Assembly: GCF_900187185.1 (NCBI RefSeq)
Contig: NZ_LT906465.1
Coordinates: 2,170,001-2,234,000 of the forward strand
Source of the DNA: Chryseobacterium taklimakanense
Lineage (GTDB): Bacteria > Bacteroidota > Bacteroidia > Flavobacteriales > Weeksellaceae
DNA: 64,000 nt
Direction: 5' to 3'
In this document: positions 34,510 through 44,132 of the stretch, piece after piece
Layout: every line of letters starts with the position of its first letter
How positions within the stretch are numbered: the first letter of the stretch is position 1
Notes under the pieces: model-generated
What the model saw: the letters and a program-made list of their open reading frames with translations, nothing else
Databases searched by the model: none
Told to the model about the DNA's origin: nothing
Translations under genes and position numbers: made by a program

Positions 34510-35805
34510 CTATTTCATCTGACCAATGGTTTTATGATAAACAGCTTCAGCAATTTTGTAAAGTACTTTCGCATCTAACATATTGCTGTATGCTCTTTGC
34601 CAAAGTGTTTCAGCTCTAAGCACATCTTCCCCGGTAATGGTTCCGGCTTTAAAGCGGTCATTGCTCAATTTAAGGTTTTCGTCAGCTTCAATTAATGATG
34701 CCTGCATCAAATCAATATTGTTAGCCTGCAATTGCAGGTTAAGCATTGCCTGCTCGATCTCCACAGTGATTTGACTTTTCAGTTCTTTCAGTCCGTATTC
34801 AGCCGAACGTATATTAGCTTCCTGCTGTTTTACTTTTTCCTTTCTGCTGCCCCAATCGAAAACCGGGATTTTAACGCTCAACATACCGAAGTATGTAAGC
34901 ATATGGTTTTTAGTCGGGTCGCCAAAGTTGATGCCCTCTTTTCCAAAGGCAGCCATTCCGTTCAGCGACAAACCTACCGATGGTTTCTGGTCGGCTTTGA
35001 GCATACTTTTGGTAAGCTCGCTCATTTTAATGCTATTGGTTGCCAACTCAATTTCCGGACGGTTTGCATCTGGAGCCTCCAAGATGCTCTGCTTAGAAAA
35101 GTCCCCCGTACTCAATGTATCGATTATGTCTATACCAGTGGGGTCTTCCATCCCGATTAATTGGCTCAATCTTCTTTTTGCTAAGATGAGCTTGTTCTCC
35201 GCAGCCTGCAAACGGGCTTCGTTTTCGTTCTGTAGCACCTTTGCCCGCAATACATCGTTTTTGTAAATCAATCCTGCCTCAAACTGGTTGTTAAGAAATG
35301 TGTAATGAGAAGCCAGTTGTTTTTTAACCTGTTGTTCCAATTTGATTTCTTCCTTAGCCTGTACCATAAGCCAGTAAGCGGTTTCGGTAGCCAGTAATAC
35401 TTCGTCTTCTACCAATCGCTGTTGAGCGTTGCTCATCTGTATATTGGTTTCTGCCATCTGCTTGCCGTACTTAATCTTACCGCCTGTGTAAATCGGCTGT
35501 GTAACGCTGACCATTGGTGCAAACCCATATTCAGGCAGCATAGTGTTTAATGGCTCGCCAAAGTAAAAGGCGGTCGCCGAAGCATCCAGTTTCGGCCTGC
35601 CTGCCACATCCGCAATCAGCTTGTCGGATTGGGTGGCAATTACGTCTTCTTTGGCTTTGCCTATCCTGTTATTTTTTTTTAATGCCAGTTCTTTGCTTTG
35701 CGCAAGGGTTAGCTGCTGCTGTGCAAAGAGGTTGTTTGTTCCCTGCAAAAGAGCGAAACCGCATATAAAAACCTTTATGACTGTTTTATATCTTTTCTGT
35801 AACAT
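34510..35805 (-). CDS. TolC-family outer-membrane factor
   Basis: 431 residues with a signal peptide (about 1-28) and two long alpha-helical hairpin repeats with heptad patterns (around 140-220 and 335-400), ending in a conserved YHKTIGQMK-like C-terminus. This is the outer-membrane channel of the pump encoded immediately upstream (9-bp spacing), making a complete tripartite RND system. Confidence 0.88.
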   Translation of the reverse strand: MLQKRYKTVIKVFICGFALLQGTNNLFAQQQLTLAQSKELALKKNNRIGKAKEDVIATQSDKLIADVAGRPKLDASATAFYFGEPLNTMLPEYGFAPMVSVTQPIYTGGKIKYGKQMAETNIQMSNAQQRLVEDEVLLATETAYWLMVQAKEEIKLEQQVKKQLASHYTFLNNQFEAGLIYKNDVLRAKVLQNENEARLQAAENKLILAKRRLSQLIGMEDPTGIDIIDTLSTGDFSKQSILEAPDANRPEIELATNSIKMSELTKSMLKADQKPSVGLSLNGMAAFGKEGINFGDPTKNHMLTYFGMLSVKIPVFDWGSRKEKVKQQEANIRSAEYGLKELKSQITVEIEQAMLNLQLQANNIDLMQASLIEADENLKLSNDRFKAGTITGEDVLRAETLWQRAYSNMLDAKVLYKIAEAVYHKTIGQMK

Positions 35806-35814
35806 AATGCCTTT

Positions 35815-38800
35815 TTATGATAAATATTTTTGGTGGTGAACATCGGTATCAGCTTTGCGCTCGTGCTGCTCATCCAACTGTTTGTTTTTAGGTGGTTTTA
35901 CGAACCTGTAATACAGTACCGGAACGATAAACAATGTGGTAATCATTGATACCAGAATACCGATTGAAATGGTACTTGAAATCGGTCCCCATTCCGGCGA
36001 ACCACTCGCCATTAACGGTATCAAACCGATTGCTGCCGCCATTGAAGTAAGGAAGATTGGTCGCATTCTTCGTTTAGCTGCAAACAGGGCTGCTTCCCTG
36101 ATGCTGTGCCCGTGCTCCCTTACCAGTTCATCTGCATAGTCCACAAGGATAATCCCGTTACGAACTACTATACCCAGTAAGGCAGTAATACCGATGATTG
36201 CCATAAACCCGAACTCATAACCTGTCAGGAACAAGCCTAACATTGCACCCAGTAAACTCAACGGGAACGAAGCCAGCACAATGAATACTTTACCCACACG
36301 CTTGAACTGGAATAACAGAACAAGGAAGATGAGCACGAAACTTATCATAAAAGCCTTTCCCATTTTTGGACCGCTTTCCAGTCCGTCTTCATATTCGCCG
36401 CCGTAGGCTATCTTAATGCCTTTCGGCAGTTTCAGGCTGTCAATTTTAGGCTGTACCTCTGCAAATACTTCTGCGGGTTTTCTGCCCAACTGTGCTTCAG
36501 AAGAAACGGTTAAGGTTCTTAACCCGTTGCGGTGTACAATAGCCCCGGTATGCCAGGACGGTTGTAAATCTACCACCTGCTTTAAAGGAACCTTAGCACC
36601 GAATGTTGAGTTGATGTACATATTGCCCAAAGCATCCAGATTTTCCCTGTCGCTTTCGTCTGTACGCAATACAATATCAATGGCTTTATTACCCTCCCAC
36701 ATCTGCGATACGGGGTAGCCTTTTATCTTAGCTCCCAATGCCTGTGCTATCTGTGCTTTGGTAACGCCCAAACGCAGCGCTACATCTTCTTTAACCACGG
36801 CTTTCAGCCCTACATAATCATTCTGATAATCGGTGCGTACCCAGTTAGATCCTTTGGTGTTTTCCAGTAATGCGGCAACCTGTTTTGCCACTTTTTTCTG
36901 CTCGGTCATATCCTTGCCAATCACACGGATCTCAATCGGTGCGGGCTGCTGCTTCTTACTAAGCTGCCTAACCCGTACATAACCGTTCGGTAGGTAGTTA
37001 TTAAATTTCTGTACATACTCGTCTATCATTTCTGCCGTCGCATCTTTGTTTGTGGTATTGATGAATACCTGCGCAAAGTTTTCCCGTGGGTGCTCAGGTG
37101 CATAGGTGGAGTAGAAACGGGGCGAGCTTGTACCGATAAAACTTGCGGTGTTTACAATGCGTTTATCGCCTGCAATTTCCTTTTCTATCTTCTTAACGGC
37201 TGCTTCGGTTTCGTGGATGTTCGTACCGTTATCCATCCACAATTCAAGGTTGAACTGGTTTCTTTCCACGATAGGGAAAAACTCGGTTTTAACCTGACTG
37301 CCAACCACGAAAGAAAGGAAAAAGATAACCAAACCTGCTACCAATGTAGTTTTCTGCCATTTCATACAGAACTCGATTGCACGGTCGAAACCGTCCTGCA
37401 TCCAGTCTAAGAAATTGCGTTTTTTCGGCTTATCATCGTGCTTCTTCAATCCTTTTTTCAGGAAGTGGTAACACATATACGGTGTAAGGAACAAGGCTAC
37501 CAAGAACGAAACCGCCAAAGCGATGCTTACGGTAATCGGTATCCATTGCACAAACTCCCTTGTAAGCCCGGTAAGCGTAAATGCCAAAGGCAGGAACGAT
37601 AGGACAATGGTAAGCGTAGCCGTGAAAATAGGAACCATTAACTGTGTGGCACTCTGCCAAGCGGCAGTCCACGACGGTATTTTTTCGTCCACTTTCTCGA
37701 TGTAGTTATCCACTACGATAATGGCATCATCGACCACCATCCCCAGTACGATAATCATTGCCGCCAAACTAACCTGGTGCATTTCGATACCCAACAAGTT
37801 GAGGATAGCGAATGTTACGGCAATGGTAACGGGTGCTGCAATGGCTGAAATGGTGGCAACCCTGAACGGCAGCAGTAGCATTACTACCAAGATAACGGCA
37901 GCAATGGCAATACCGAACTCGATAAAGAAATGCCCCAAGTTCATATCAACTACTTTGGGTTGGTCAACAATGGTGTTGACCTGCACATCTGATGGCAGGA
38001 TTTCTTTTACTTCAGCAACTTTCTGTGTCAGCGCATTACCCAAATCGACAATGTTCTGTCCGGGCTGCATTTCTACCGTCAGCATCATTACATCGTTTCC
38101 TGAAACGGTAATTTTGCTTTTCAGGTCTTCGTATCTTCTCTCGATGTTGGCTATATCACGCAAACGGATATTGCCGCCCTGCGGGGAGCTATATACAATC
38201 AGGTTCCCGATTTCATTTTCATTCTGATACTGTGCATCCGTGAAAATCAGGAAACGGTTTTTGTCAATTTCAATATCGCCACTGGGAATAGTAACATTCT
38301 GTTGGCTTAATGTGTTCGTGATTTCGTTGATACCGAAACCGTACTGCTTCAATACATCTTCACGCAGGGTAATAAATACCTGCTGCTTCTGACCGCCGTA
38401 ACGCTTGATTTTGGAAACGGACGGTATCGTCTTAATGCCGTCTTCCAATTCATCCAAATAGTTTTCCAACTGGGCGTAAGAACGACCGGGGGCTGATACG
38501 GCAATCATCTGAACGACCACATCGCCGAAATCGCTGTTCACATACGGTCCCTGTACACCCCGTGGCAATGCTAAAGGCATATTGGCATCCAAGCCGTGCT
38601 GCAAGGTATTCCAGAATTTTTTGGTGTCCTTTACATAGTCCTGCAATTCTACCGTTACAACCACCTGTCCGGGCTTACTTTCCGAATGGGTTTTTTCTTT
38701 TTTGATTTCCTCGAAACCGAACAGGTATTGTTCCAGTTTGTCGGTTACTTCTTTCTCTATCTGCTCTTCGTCGGCTCCGGGATAGAAAGCCACAACAAGC

Positions 38801-38946
38801 CCCTGTCTAACTGTTACACGGGGGTCTTCACTTCTCGGCATCGTCATCAATGAAATCAGCCCGGCAAGCACCATAATAACAGTAATCGCTATCGGTACTT
38901 GCGGAAATTTCATTGCCGCTTCAATGAGGTTTATCTTTCTTTTCAT
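35815..38946 (-). CDS. RND efflux pump, inner-membrane subunit
   Basis: 1043 residues, full length. Two six-segment membrane halves flank two large porter domains. VDDAIIVVDN in the first membrane block carries the acidic proton-relay residues. The sequence begins with PQVPIAITVIMVLAGLISL, resembling the multidrug/metal HAE-2-like group. Substrate is not known; the operon carries the metal-type operator upstream of its adaptor. It has 3-bp spacing to the adaptor gene and 9 bp to the TolC gene. Confidence 0.9.
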   Translation of the reverse strand: MKRKINLIEAAMKFPQVPIAITVIMVLAGLISLMTMPRSEDPRVTVRQGLVVAFYPGADEEQIEKEVTDKLEQYLFGFEEIKKEKTHSESKPGQVVVTVELQDYVKDTKKFWNTLQHGLDANMPLALPRGVQGPYVNSDFGDVVVQMIAVSAPGRSYAQLENYLDELEDGIKTIPSVSKIKRYGGQKQQVFITLREDVLKQYGFGINEITNTLSQQNVTIPSGDIEIDKNRFLIFTDAQYQNENEIGNLIVYSSPQGGNIRLRDIANIERRYEDLKSKITVSGNDVMMLTVEMQPGQNIVDLGNALTQKVAEVKEILPSDVQVNTIVDQPKVVDMNLGHFFIEFGIAIAAVILVVMLLLPFRVATISAIAAPVTIAVTFAILNLLGIEMHQVSLAAMIIVLGMVVDDAIIVVDNYIEKVDEKIPSWTAAWQSATQLMVPIFTATLTIVLSFLPLAFTLTGLTREFVQWIPITVSIALAVSFLVALFLTPYMCYHFLKKGLKKHDDKPKKRNFLDWMQDGFDRAIEFCMKWQKTTLVAGLVIFFLSFVVGSQVKTEFFPIVERNQFNLELWMDNGTNIHETEAAVKKIEKEIAGDKRIVNTASFIGTSSPRFYSTYAPEHPRENFAQVFINTTNKDATAEMIDEYVQKFNNYLPNGYVRVRQLSKKQQPAPIEIRVIGKDMTEQKKVAKQVAALLENTKGSNWVRTDYQNDYVGLKAVVKEDVALRLGVTKAQIAQALGAKIKGYPVSQMWEGNKAIDIVLRTDESDRENLDALGNMYINSTFGAKVPLKQVVDLQPSWHTGAIVHRNGLRTLTVSSEAQLGRKPAEVFAEVQPKIDSLKLPKGIKIAYGGEYEDGLESGPKMGKAFMISFVLIFLVLLFQFKRVGKVFIVLASFPLSLLGAMLGLFLTGYEFGFMAIIGITALLGIVVRNGIILVDYADELVREHGHSIREAALFAAKRRMRPIFLTSMAAAIGLIPLMASGSPEWGPISSTISIGILVSMITTLFIVPVLYYRFVKPPKNKQLDEQHERKADTDVHHQKYLS

Positions 38947-38949
38947 AAA

Positions 38950-40020
38950 TTATTCAGATTTTGGGGCTGATGCTGTTACCGATGTAGTTTGCGCTTTAAC
39001 TTTCTTACCATCTTTCACGTTGTTCTGTCCGGTAAGGATAATAGTTTGGCTTTCATTTAGCCCATCTGTTATGATGATGTCGTCGCCTGCAATTTTACCA
39101 ACGCTGACCCTTGTTAACTTGGCAATGTTATTTTTATCTACCACGTAAACGTGAGGGATTTTATCAACATTGTTCACAATGGCAGTAAGCGGTACACGCA
39201 CCTGCTTAACCTTTACCGGTACTCCTGCAAGCACTTCGGTAATCATTCCCGGCATCAGGACACCGCCCGGATTGTCCAAGCGAACTTTAAGAGTAAATGC
39301 TTTGGATATTTCGTCCGCTACGGGATTAATAATGGTTATTTTACCCTTGAAATCACGTTGCAGTGTAGGAATGTTCACATCTACCTGCATCCCTTGTTTA
39401 AAGCTTCCGATTTCGCTTTCCGGTACTGAAAACTGTGCATATACCATGTCCGTTTTTACGATGGTAAAGGCAGGAACGCCAGGTGCTGCCATACCGCCAA
39501 CTTCGGCTGTTTTCACAGTTATAATGCCGTTGGTAGGTGAATGTAAGCGACTGTCTGCAATGCGCTTGCGGTTGATTTTTTTGTTGGCTTCTGCCTGCGC
39601 TACTTTTGTTTTGATGTCGATGTAATCCTTTTCGGGGAAACTTCCTTTTTTGTACAGTTCATCAAATCTCCTGAATGCATCCTGGCTCTGGTCTAAACTC
39701 GCATTGGCAATCTGCAATGCAGCTTCATACTCGGTGGCATCAATGCTTGCAAGGAACTGTCCTTTGCTCACACGCTGCCCCTCATTCACACCCACGCTGT
39801 TAATCGTGCCGGGAACGGCAAAACTTACGGTGGTCATATTGTCGGGTACAATGGAACCCGAATAGGAAACGGATTGCTCGGTTTCCGAACTGTTGATAGT
39901 GGCTACGGTTACTACCGGAGGCTCATCTTTTAGCTGTTTTTCTTCTTTTTGCTTGCAACTCTGTACTATTCCTACTCCCGCAACCAAGATGGATAACAGT
40001 CCTATTTTGTATGCTCTCAT
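38950..40020 (-). CDS. RND periplasmic adaptor lipoprotein
   Basis: 356 residues. The first ~25 residues end in IVQSC, a lipobox-like site (C22). The lipoyl and beta-barrel domains and a short coiled-coil hairpin are those of membrane-fusion proteins. It is the first gene of the adaptor-pump-TolC operon. Its promoter motif has been cut by an IS3-type element directly upstream. Confidence 0.88.
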   Translation of the reverse strand: MRAYKIGLLSILVAGVGIVQSCKQKEEKQLKDEPPVVTVATINSSETEQSVSYSGSIVPDNMTTVSFAVPGTINSVGVNEGQRVSKGQFLASIDATEYEAALQIANASLDQSQDAFRRFDELYKKGSFPEKDYIDIKTKVAQAEANKKINRKRIADSRLHSPTNGIITVKTAEVGGMAAPGVPAFTIVKTDMVYAQFSVPESEIGSFKQGMQVDVNIPTLQRDFKGKITIINPVADEISKAFTLKVRLDNPGGVLMPGMITEVLAGVPVKVKQVRVPLTAIVNNVDKIPHVYVVDKNNIAKLTRVSVGKIAGDDIIITDGLNESQTIILTGQNNVKDGKKVKAQTTSVTASAPKSE

Positions 40021-40063
40021 TGTAATAATTTTTTATTTTTTGTATGTATGCTCTGCTCGACAA

Positions 40064-40096
40064 CAAAATTGCCCATAGGTTTTGGGAACTTGGTTG
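40064..40096 (-). promoter_or_regulatory. dyad operator of RND adaptor gene, cut by IS (site 4)
   Basis: The motif GGGAACTTGGTTG (40084-40096) stops where the IS begins; the following GCAAAT present in the other copies is missing. A -7-like box CAATTTTG on the minus strand (40064-40071) lies 14 bp away. Confidence 0.72.
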
Positions 40097-40153
40097 TGTA
40101 ATCTTCCCTAAAAACCGCTACGATTATTAATGTAGTTTTATAATTTAGGGACA

Positions 40154-40420
40154 ATGAAAAAAAGTAAGTTCAGCGAATCGCAGATCATCAAGATTTTATC
40201 ACAGCAGGAGTCGGGACAATCGGTTTCCGATATCTGCCGGGAACATGGTATTAGCCAAGGTACATTCTATTCATGGAAGAGCAAATACTCTGGTATGGAA
40301 GTATCTCAGCTCAAACAACTCCGGGAAATGGAAAAGGAGCTGGCCCAATATAAAAAGATCGTTGCCGAGCAGACCCTTCAGATCACGGTGTTAAAAGACG
40401 TTATCGAAAAAAAGCTCTAG
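40154..40420 (+). CDS. IS3-family OrfA
   Basis: 88 residues: HTH ([39 protein letters not shown], described by its helix-turn-helix) and a leucine-zipper-like C-terminus. It ends just after the A7G run at 40407-40414, a likely -1 frameshift site that would fuse it to OrfB (frame offset confirmed). Confidence 0.9.
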   Translation: MKKSKFSESQIIKILSQQESGQSVSDICREHGISQGTFYSWKSKYSGMEVSQLKQLREMEKELAQYKKIVAEQTLQITVLKDVIEKKL

Positions 40421-40470
40421 GGCCTGCCGAAAAGCGTGAGCTTGTAGGTTATGCCCGTGAAGATTTTGGG

Positions 40471-41316
40471 ATGAGCCTACGGCAGGCCTGTACCGTATTT
40501 AATATCAGTACATCTGTTTTTTATTACCGTGCAAAGCGCAGAGATGATACAGAAGTCATCGAGCAGCTTTCAAAGCTGGCCGATCTGCACCGCACATGGG
40601 GCTTCTGGATGATGTACCACCGTCTTAGAAAGTTACAATATATGTGGAACCACAAACGTGTTTATAGAATATACACCGCCATGCGATTAAATCTTCGAAA
40701 TAAGCGCAAGAAGCGTCTTCCTGCTCGGGTAAAAGCACCACTACTGTGTCCTGTTGGACCGAACATCACCTGGAGCCTTGATTTCATGCACGATACGCTG
40801 GCCAGTGGGAAAACGATCCGTACACTAAACGTCATCGATGATTTCAGCCGGGAGGCTCTTTCTATTACGGTGGACACCAGCCTGCCTGCACAACGAGTAA
40901 TCCGAGAACTGGAAAAACTATTGGAGTGGCGAGGCAAACCCGACAAGATCCGTTCTGATAATGGTCCTGAGTTTGTTGCTGAGGCTATGCGGGGATGGTG
41001 TGAGCAGAACGGTATACAATGGGAATTTATCCAACCGGGCAAGCCTACACAGAACAGTTTGATTGAACGGTTCAATAGGACATTCAGGCAAGATGTACTG
41101 GATAGCTATATGTTTGACAGCTTGCCCGAGATAAGAAAATACGCAGATGCATGGGCATGGATGTACAACAATGAAAGACCCCATTCCTCATTGGGGCAGT
41201 TAACGCCGACAGAGTTCCTGTTGAAATATGGAAAACTCTCTGAGTTTCCCACATTCCAACAGGATAGCAATAGCAAATCTGATTGGAATTTTTTAGTTTT
41301 GAATGTAGCTAGCTAA
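40471..41316 (+). CDS. IS3-family OrfB, transposase catalytic domain
   Basis: 281 residues from an internal ATG; the true product is probably the OrfAB fusion made by -1 frameshift at the A7G run near 40410. The DDE catalytic core shows the Asp in WSLDFMHD, the Asp in RSDNGPEF and Glu in [10 protein letters not shown]. Intact reading frame, so the element may be active. Confidence 0.9.
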   Translation: MSLRQACTVFNISTSVFYYRAKRRDDTEVIEQLSKLADLHRTWGFWMMYHRLRKLQYMWNHKRVYRIYTAMRLNLRNKRKKRLPARVKAPLLCPVGPNITWSLDFMHDTLASGKTIRTLNVIDDFSREALSITVDTSLPAQRVIRELEKLLEWRGKPDKIRSDNGPEFVAEAMRGWCEQNGIQWEFIQPGKPTQNSLIERFNRTFRQDVLDSYMFDSLPEIRKYADAWAWMYNNERPHSSLGQLTPTEFLLKYGKLSEFPTFQQDSNSKSDWNFLVLNVAS

Positions 41317-41594
41317 GGGAAGATTACAGAGGGATGATAAGCTTTTGCAAATATTTTGTAAAAACCTCCCATCTCTGTGAACCGCAGACCTATTTCTGCA
41401 AAAGCAAGAGCACCACACAGTGATACAAAACCAAAAAATATCCATACACTAAAAAATATAGCTGGCGATCCTGCTGCTGCTGCTACACGTGCAGGCGTTC
41501 CAAATATTCCCATTCCAATTACAAAGCTTATAACAAGTATGGTTATATCAAATTGACTTAGGGTCTTATTAGTATTAGTTTTCAAATTGTTCAC
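41313..41594 (-). pseudogene. N-terminal fragment of APC-family permease, cut by IS3
   Basis: About 89 genuine residues remain (start ATG at 41594) before the reading frame enters the IS at 41328 and stops. Two membrane segments are visible (IGMGIFGTP and FFSVWIFFGFVSLCGALAF), with the typical APC opening DITILVISFVIGMGIFGTPA. The rest of the gene is absent. The adjacent IS without target duplication suggests it was lost in the same deletion. Confidence 0.8.
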
Positions 41595-41757
41595 GATATT
41601 GCCATAATTATGTGGAACAGGTATGAAGGACTTATTCTTAGATTTTTACCAGTTTTTATTATTATAATCCCTCGTCCGCAAAATTAACAATGTCAAAACC
41701 TCTTTAATAGGTAAAATACCGACCATATTCAGTACTTTTATGGAAAAAAATTGAAGA

Positions 41758-42609
41758 ATGTACAAGCAAATAGAATTAAAAGTCATTGAATTAATTCAAC
41801 AAAAGAACCCCATTCACAAGCATCATTTTTTTGAATTAATATTTGTGCTGGAGGGTAGTGGACTTCATATTATAAACAATAATAAATACAGTTTTACTAA
41901 AGGAGATGTATTCTTTTTAACACCAGAAGAGTATCATGCATTTGAAACAATTGATAGCTGTAAGCTTTGTTTCATTGATTTTACAGCAAATTTTTTTTCA
42001 AGTACTTTTAGTAGGCGTAATGAAAAATTAAATCTTAGCGATTTTTTCAAAAATCTGGAATTTGTTTTTCATAATCATCACAACATCCATGGAAGTATAG
42101 TAAACGAGAACGATAATATTATTTTTGAAGCTTTGATAAAAAAACTAATTAGTGAAGCGGATAGGTCTGGCGCTTATCAAGAAATAATTGTCCAAAACAT
42201 CGTCTTTTTACTACTCAATCTGCTGGCGAGAAACATACATGATACAATGCAAAATCATTCAAACTTAGTAAATAGTAAAAGTATTATTCATGAAATATAT
42301 ACATATATACAACAGAATATTTATGAAAAAAACTCTTTAAAAATAGAATCTTTGGCTCTAAAGTTTAATAAATCAGCGGATTATATTAATCGATACTTTA
42401 AAACTCAAACCGGCAATACTTTAAAAAATTATATAATTAAATACAAGCTTGAGCTCATAATTTCAAGATTAAAATACAGTGATCTTACTATTAGTGAAAT
42501 AGCATATGAAATGAATTTTGTCGATGAAAGTCATCTTAATAAAATTTTTAAAAAAAACTACGGTATTACTGCCAATCAATATCGGCTTAAAAGCAACCAC
42601 TTAGAGTAA
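41758..42609 (+). CDS. AraC-family regulator with cupin-type N-terminus
   Basis: 283 residues. The N-terminal ~150 residues are a cupin-like ligand domain (HHFFELIFVLEGSGLHIINN region, with conserved HHFFELI and GDVFFLTPEEYHAF). The C-terminal ~100 residues form the two-HTH AraC DNA-binding domain. It is divergent from the truncated permease and convergent with the CxxC AraC regulator, so it may once have controlled the lost permease operon. Confidence 0.85.
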   Translation: MYKQIELKVIELIQQKNPIHKHHFFELIFVLEGSGLHIINNNKYSFTKGDVFFLTPEEYHAFETIDSCKLCFIDFTANFFSSTFSRRNEKLNLSDFFKNLEFVFHNHHNIHGSIVNENDNIIFEALIKKLISEADRSGAYQEIIVQNIVFLLLNLLARNIHDTMQNHSNLVNSKSIIHEIYTYIQQNIYEKNSLKIESLALKFNKSADYINRYFKTQTGNTLKNYIIKYKLELIISRLKYSDLTISEIAYEMNFVDESHLNKIFKKNYGITANQYRLKSNHLE

Positions 42610-42684
42610 ATCATTAAATATAAATGATTAAACTTTTGGAATTTAATGATTTCTTTCTAACCTCGTTTTCTTATTTGGATAGTT

Positions 42685-43239
42685 TTATTTTAGGCTTCCC
42701 TTTTCTTTAATATTTCTATAATGAGAAGATGTAAAACCCGTGTGCTTTTTCAACTGGTTGGAAAGGTAAGCCTGACTGCTGTACCCCAGTACGTGGGCAA
42801 TCTCGGTCAGGGACATTTCGGTATCAACCAAAAGCTGTTTTACCTTTTCAATCTTCCGATGAATGATGTACTTTTCGAGTGTTATTCCCTCTACCGAAGA
42901 AAATAAGGCACTCAATGTATCGTAGTTCTTGTGCAGCTTTCCACTGATTAAGGTTGTGAATTTGGTAGGTGTGCCGCTTTGCAGTTGCAATGTAATACCT
43001 TTCTCCACCAACTCTTTTATCTTGTTAATCATCTTTTGGTTCTTGTCGTACATCAGCTCCAAGCCGATGCTTTTCAGCATTGTTTTGATTGCTCCCAACT
43101 TGTGCGAAAAGTCTGCCGTATCTTTTATGATGGCTTGACCCAGTTTTACATCCAAAACCTCAAAACCCAAAGCTGTCAATTCCTGTTCAAGAACATACGT
43201 ACATCTATTGCACACCATTCCTTTTATTAATAGTGTCAT
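42685..43239 (-). CDS. AraC-type regulator with CxxC metal-sensor-like N-terminus (copy 1)
   Basis: 184 residues. The N-terminal ~50 residues look like an HMA domain: beta-strand MTLLIKGMVCNRC with Cys10 and Cys13. The C-terminal ~90 residues are an AraC HTH (LTEIAHVLGYSSQAYLSNQLKK-type helix pair, described not exact). A copper sensor that binds metal directly and activates the direct-repeat promoters is inferred; it carries such an operator itself (43275-43340), suggesting autoregulation. A paralogue lies at 51.8 kb. Confidence 0.8.
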   Translation of the reverse strand: MTLLIKGMVCNRCTYVLEQELTALGFEVLDVKLGQAIIKDTADFSHKLGAIKTMLKSIGLELMYDKNQKMINKIKELVEKGITLQLQSGTPTKFTTLISGKLHKNYDTLSALFSSVEGITLEKYIIHRKIEKVKQLLVDTEMSLTEIAHVLGYSSQAYLSNQLKKHTGFTSSHYRNIKEKGSLK

Positions 43240-43274
43240 AGTTCTAAAGTGTATAAGTTCCTTTATTCAATGGT

Positions 43275-43340
43275 CAAAATTCTGCATTTGCCACCGACAT
43301 ACTATTATGATATTCCGGGTTTGTTTTGTGAAATTTTATG
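43275..43340 (-). promoter_or_regulatory. direct-repeat operator of CxxC-AraC gene (site g)
   Basis: Half-sites TTATGA (43305) and TTGTGA (43326) are 21 bp apart. The -7-like box GAATTTTG (minus strand, 43275-43282) lies 23 bp from the first half-site. Confidence 0.72.
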
Positions 43341-43445
43341 AAAATCGGTGCAGCAACATTAAATATCATAAACTAAACAGGGAAAAGTACATAGCTACAC
43401 CCGTTCATCTTACGGAATTTTGTAACAGACAACATCCGTATAAAA

Positions 43446-43712
43446 ATGAAGAATAAAAAAAGCAACGAACATCAAGTTTTAAAGGTGCTGAAAGACTATA
43501 ACGCAGGCAAAAGCGGACTGGAGCTTTTTGAGAAATACGGCGTTTACGGCACGAACATTTTTGAACTCAAACAGAAATACAAGGATTTAGGAATGGATAT
43601 TCTTGCAGAATTAGTAAATTTAAACGCAGAAAACAGCAGGCTAAAAAATATGTACGCCGAATTGTGCATACAGCACCGGAAGCTCAAAGACCTGCTAAAA
43701 GAGGACTTCTGA
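43446..43712 (+). CDS. orphan IS3 OrfA-like protein
   Basis: 88 residues: an HTH (HQVLKVLKDYNAGKSGLELFEKYGV) followed by a leucine-rich coiled coil (LNAENSRLKNMYAELCIQHRKLKDLLKE). It resembles IS3 OrfA, but no OrfB follows and no terminal repeats were seen. It could be a domesticated transposase-derived regulator or a relic. The next gene is a conserved hypothetical on the same strand. Confidence 0.65.
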   Translation: MKNKKSNEHQVLKVLKDYNAGKSGLELFEKYGVYGTNIFELKQKYKDLGMDILAELVNLNAENSRLKNMYAELCIQHRKLKDLLKEDF

Positions 43713-43757
43713 CAGGACAGCCGGGAGTGATAAACAGCAATTTAAAAGACTATTACT

Positions 43758-44069
43758 ATGACAAATGTAACGTACAAATACGCTACGGTTTTGGTAGCGA
43801 TACAGAACCTACGGAACGAGGGCTATAACGTGGATTTCAACCTCGAAGAGAACTGTTTAATCTGCGGCAGCAACAAATATACAGTTGATGAATTTGAAAT
43901 CGAACAGGTCTATCGCTACGAGGGAGAAAGCAACCCAAGCGATGAGGCAACGGTGTACGGAATTGCCTCGAAAGACGGTTTAAAAGGAATTTTGGTTACA
44001 GCTTACGGGGCTTATACGGATAGTATGAGTACAGCAATGCTCCGCAAACTGGCACTTAAAAAAGACTAA
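43758..44069 (+). CDS. conserved hypothetical protein
   Basis: 103 residues, sometimes mislabelled as a phosphoribosylpyrophosphate synthetase in Bacteroidota; nothing of that enzyme is visible here. There is one CxxC-like pair (CLICGS). Start ATG at 43758 with 45-bp spacing to the upstream gene, ending before a strong terminator. Function unknown. Confidence 0.6.
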   Translation: MTNVTYKYATVLVAIQNLRNEGYNVDFNLEENCLICGSNKYTVDEFEIEQVYRYEGESNPSDEATVYGIASKDGLKGILVTAYGAYTDSMSTAMLRKLALKKD

Positions 44070-44078
44070 CAAAACAAC

Positions 44079-44120
44079 AAGGGCAAAACAGCAGCTATAA
44101 AGCTGTAATTTTGCCCTTTT
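44079..44120. terminator. bidirectional terminator after 44.07 kb
   Basis: The stem AAGGGCAAAA (44079-44088) with TTTTGCCCTT (44109-44118) encloses a second inner hairpin (ACAGC/GCTGT). A T-run follows on the plus strand and the reverse reading ends the leftward reductase gene. Confidence 0.8.
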
Positions 44121-44132
44121 TCTATATGGATA

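Larger units (their letters stand above)
40097..41328. mobile_element. IS3-family insertion sequence without target duplication
   Basis: The 1232-bp element is bounded by TGTAATCTTCCCT at 40097 and its complement at 41328. The flanks are different (left ...GGTTG, right GAGGG...), so no target duplication is present. The left end cuts an operator and the right end cuts a permease gene. This fits IS-mediated deletion or recombination between two copies. Confidence 0.88.

Noticed and set aside
37721-38227. Rightward 168-residue open frame antisense to the RND pump
   Set aside because: Antisense shadow of the conserved pump; residue composition follows the complementary codons.
43758-44069. Phosphoribosylpyrophosphate synthetase label for the 103-residue protein
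   Set aside because: None of the active-site motifs or the length of that enzyme is present, so it is left as a conserved hypothetical.
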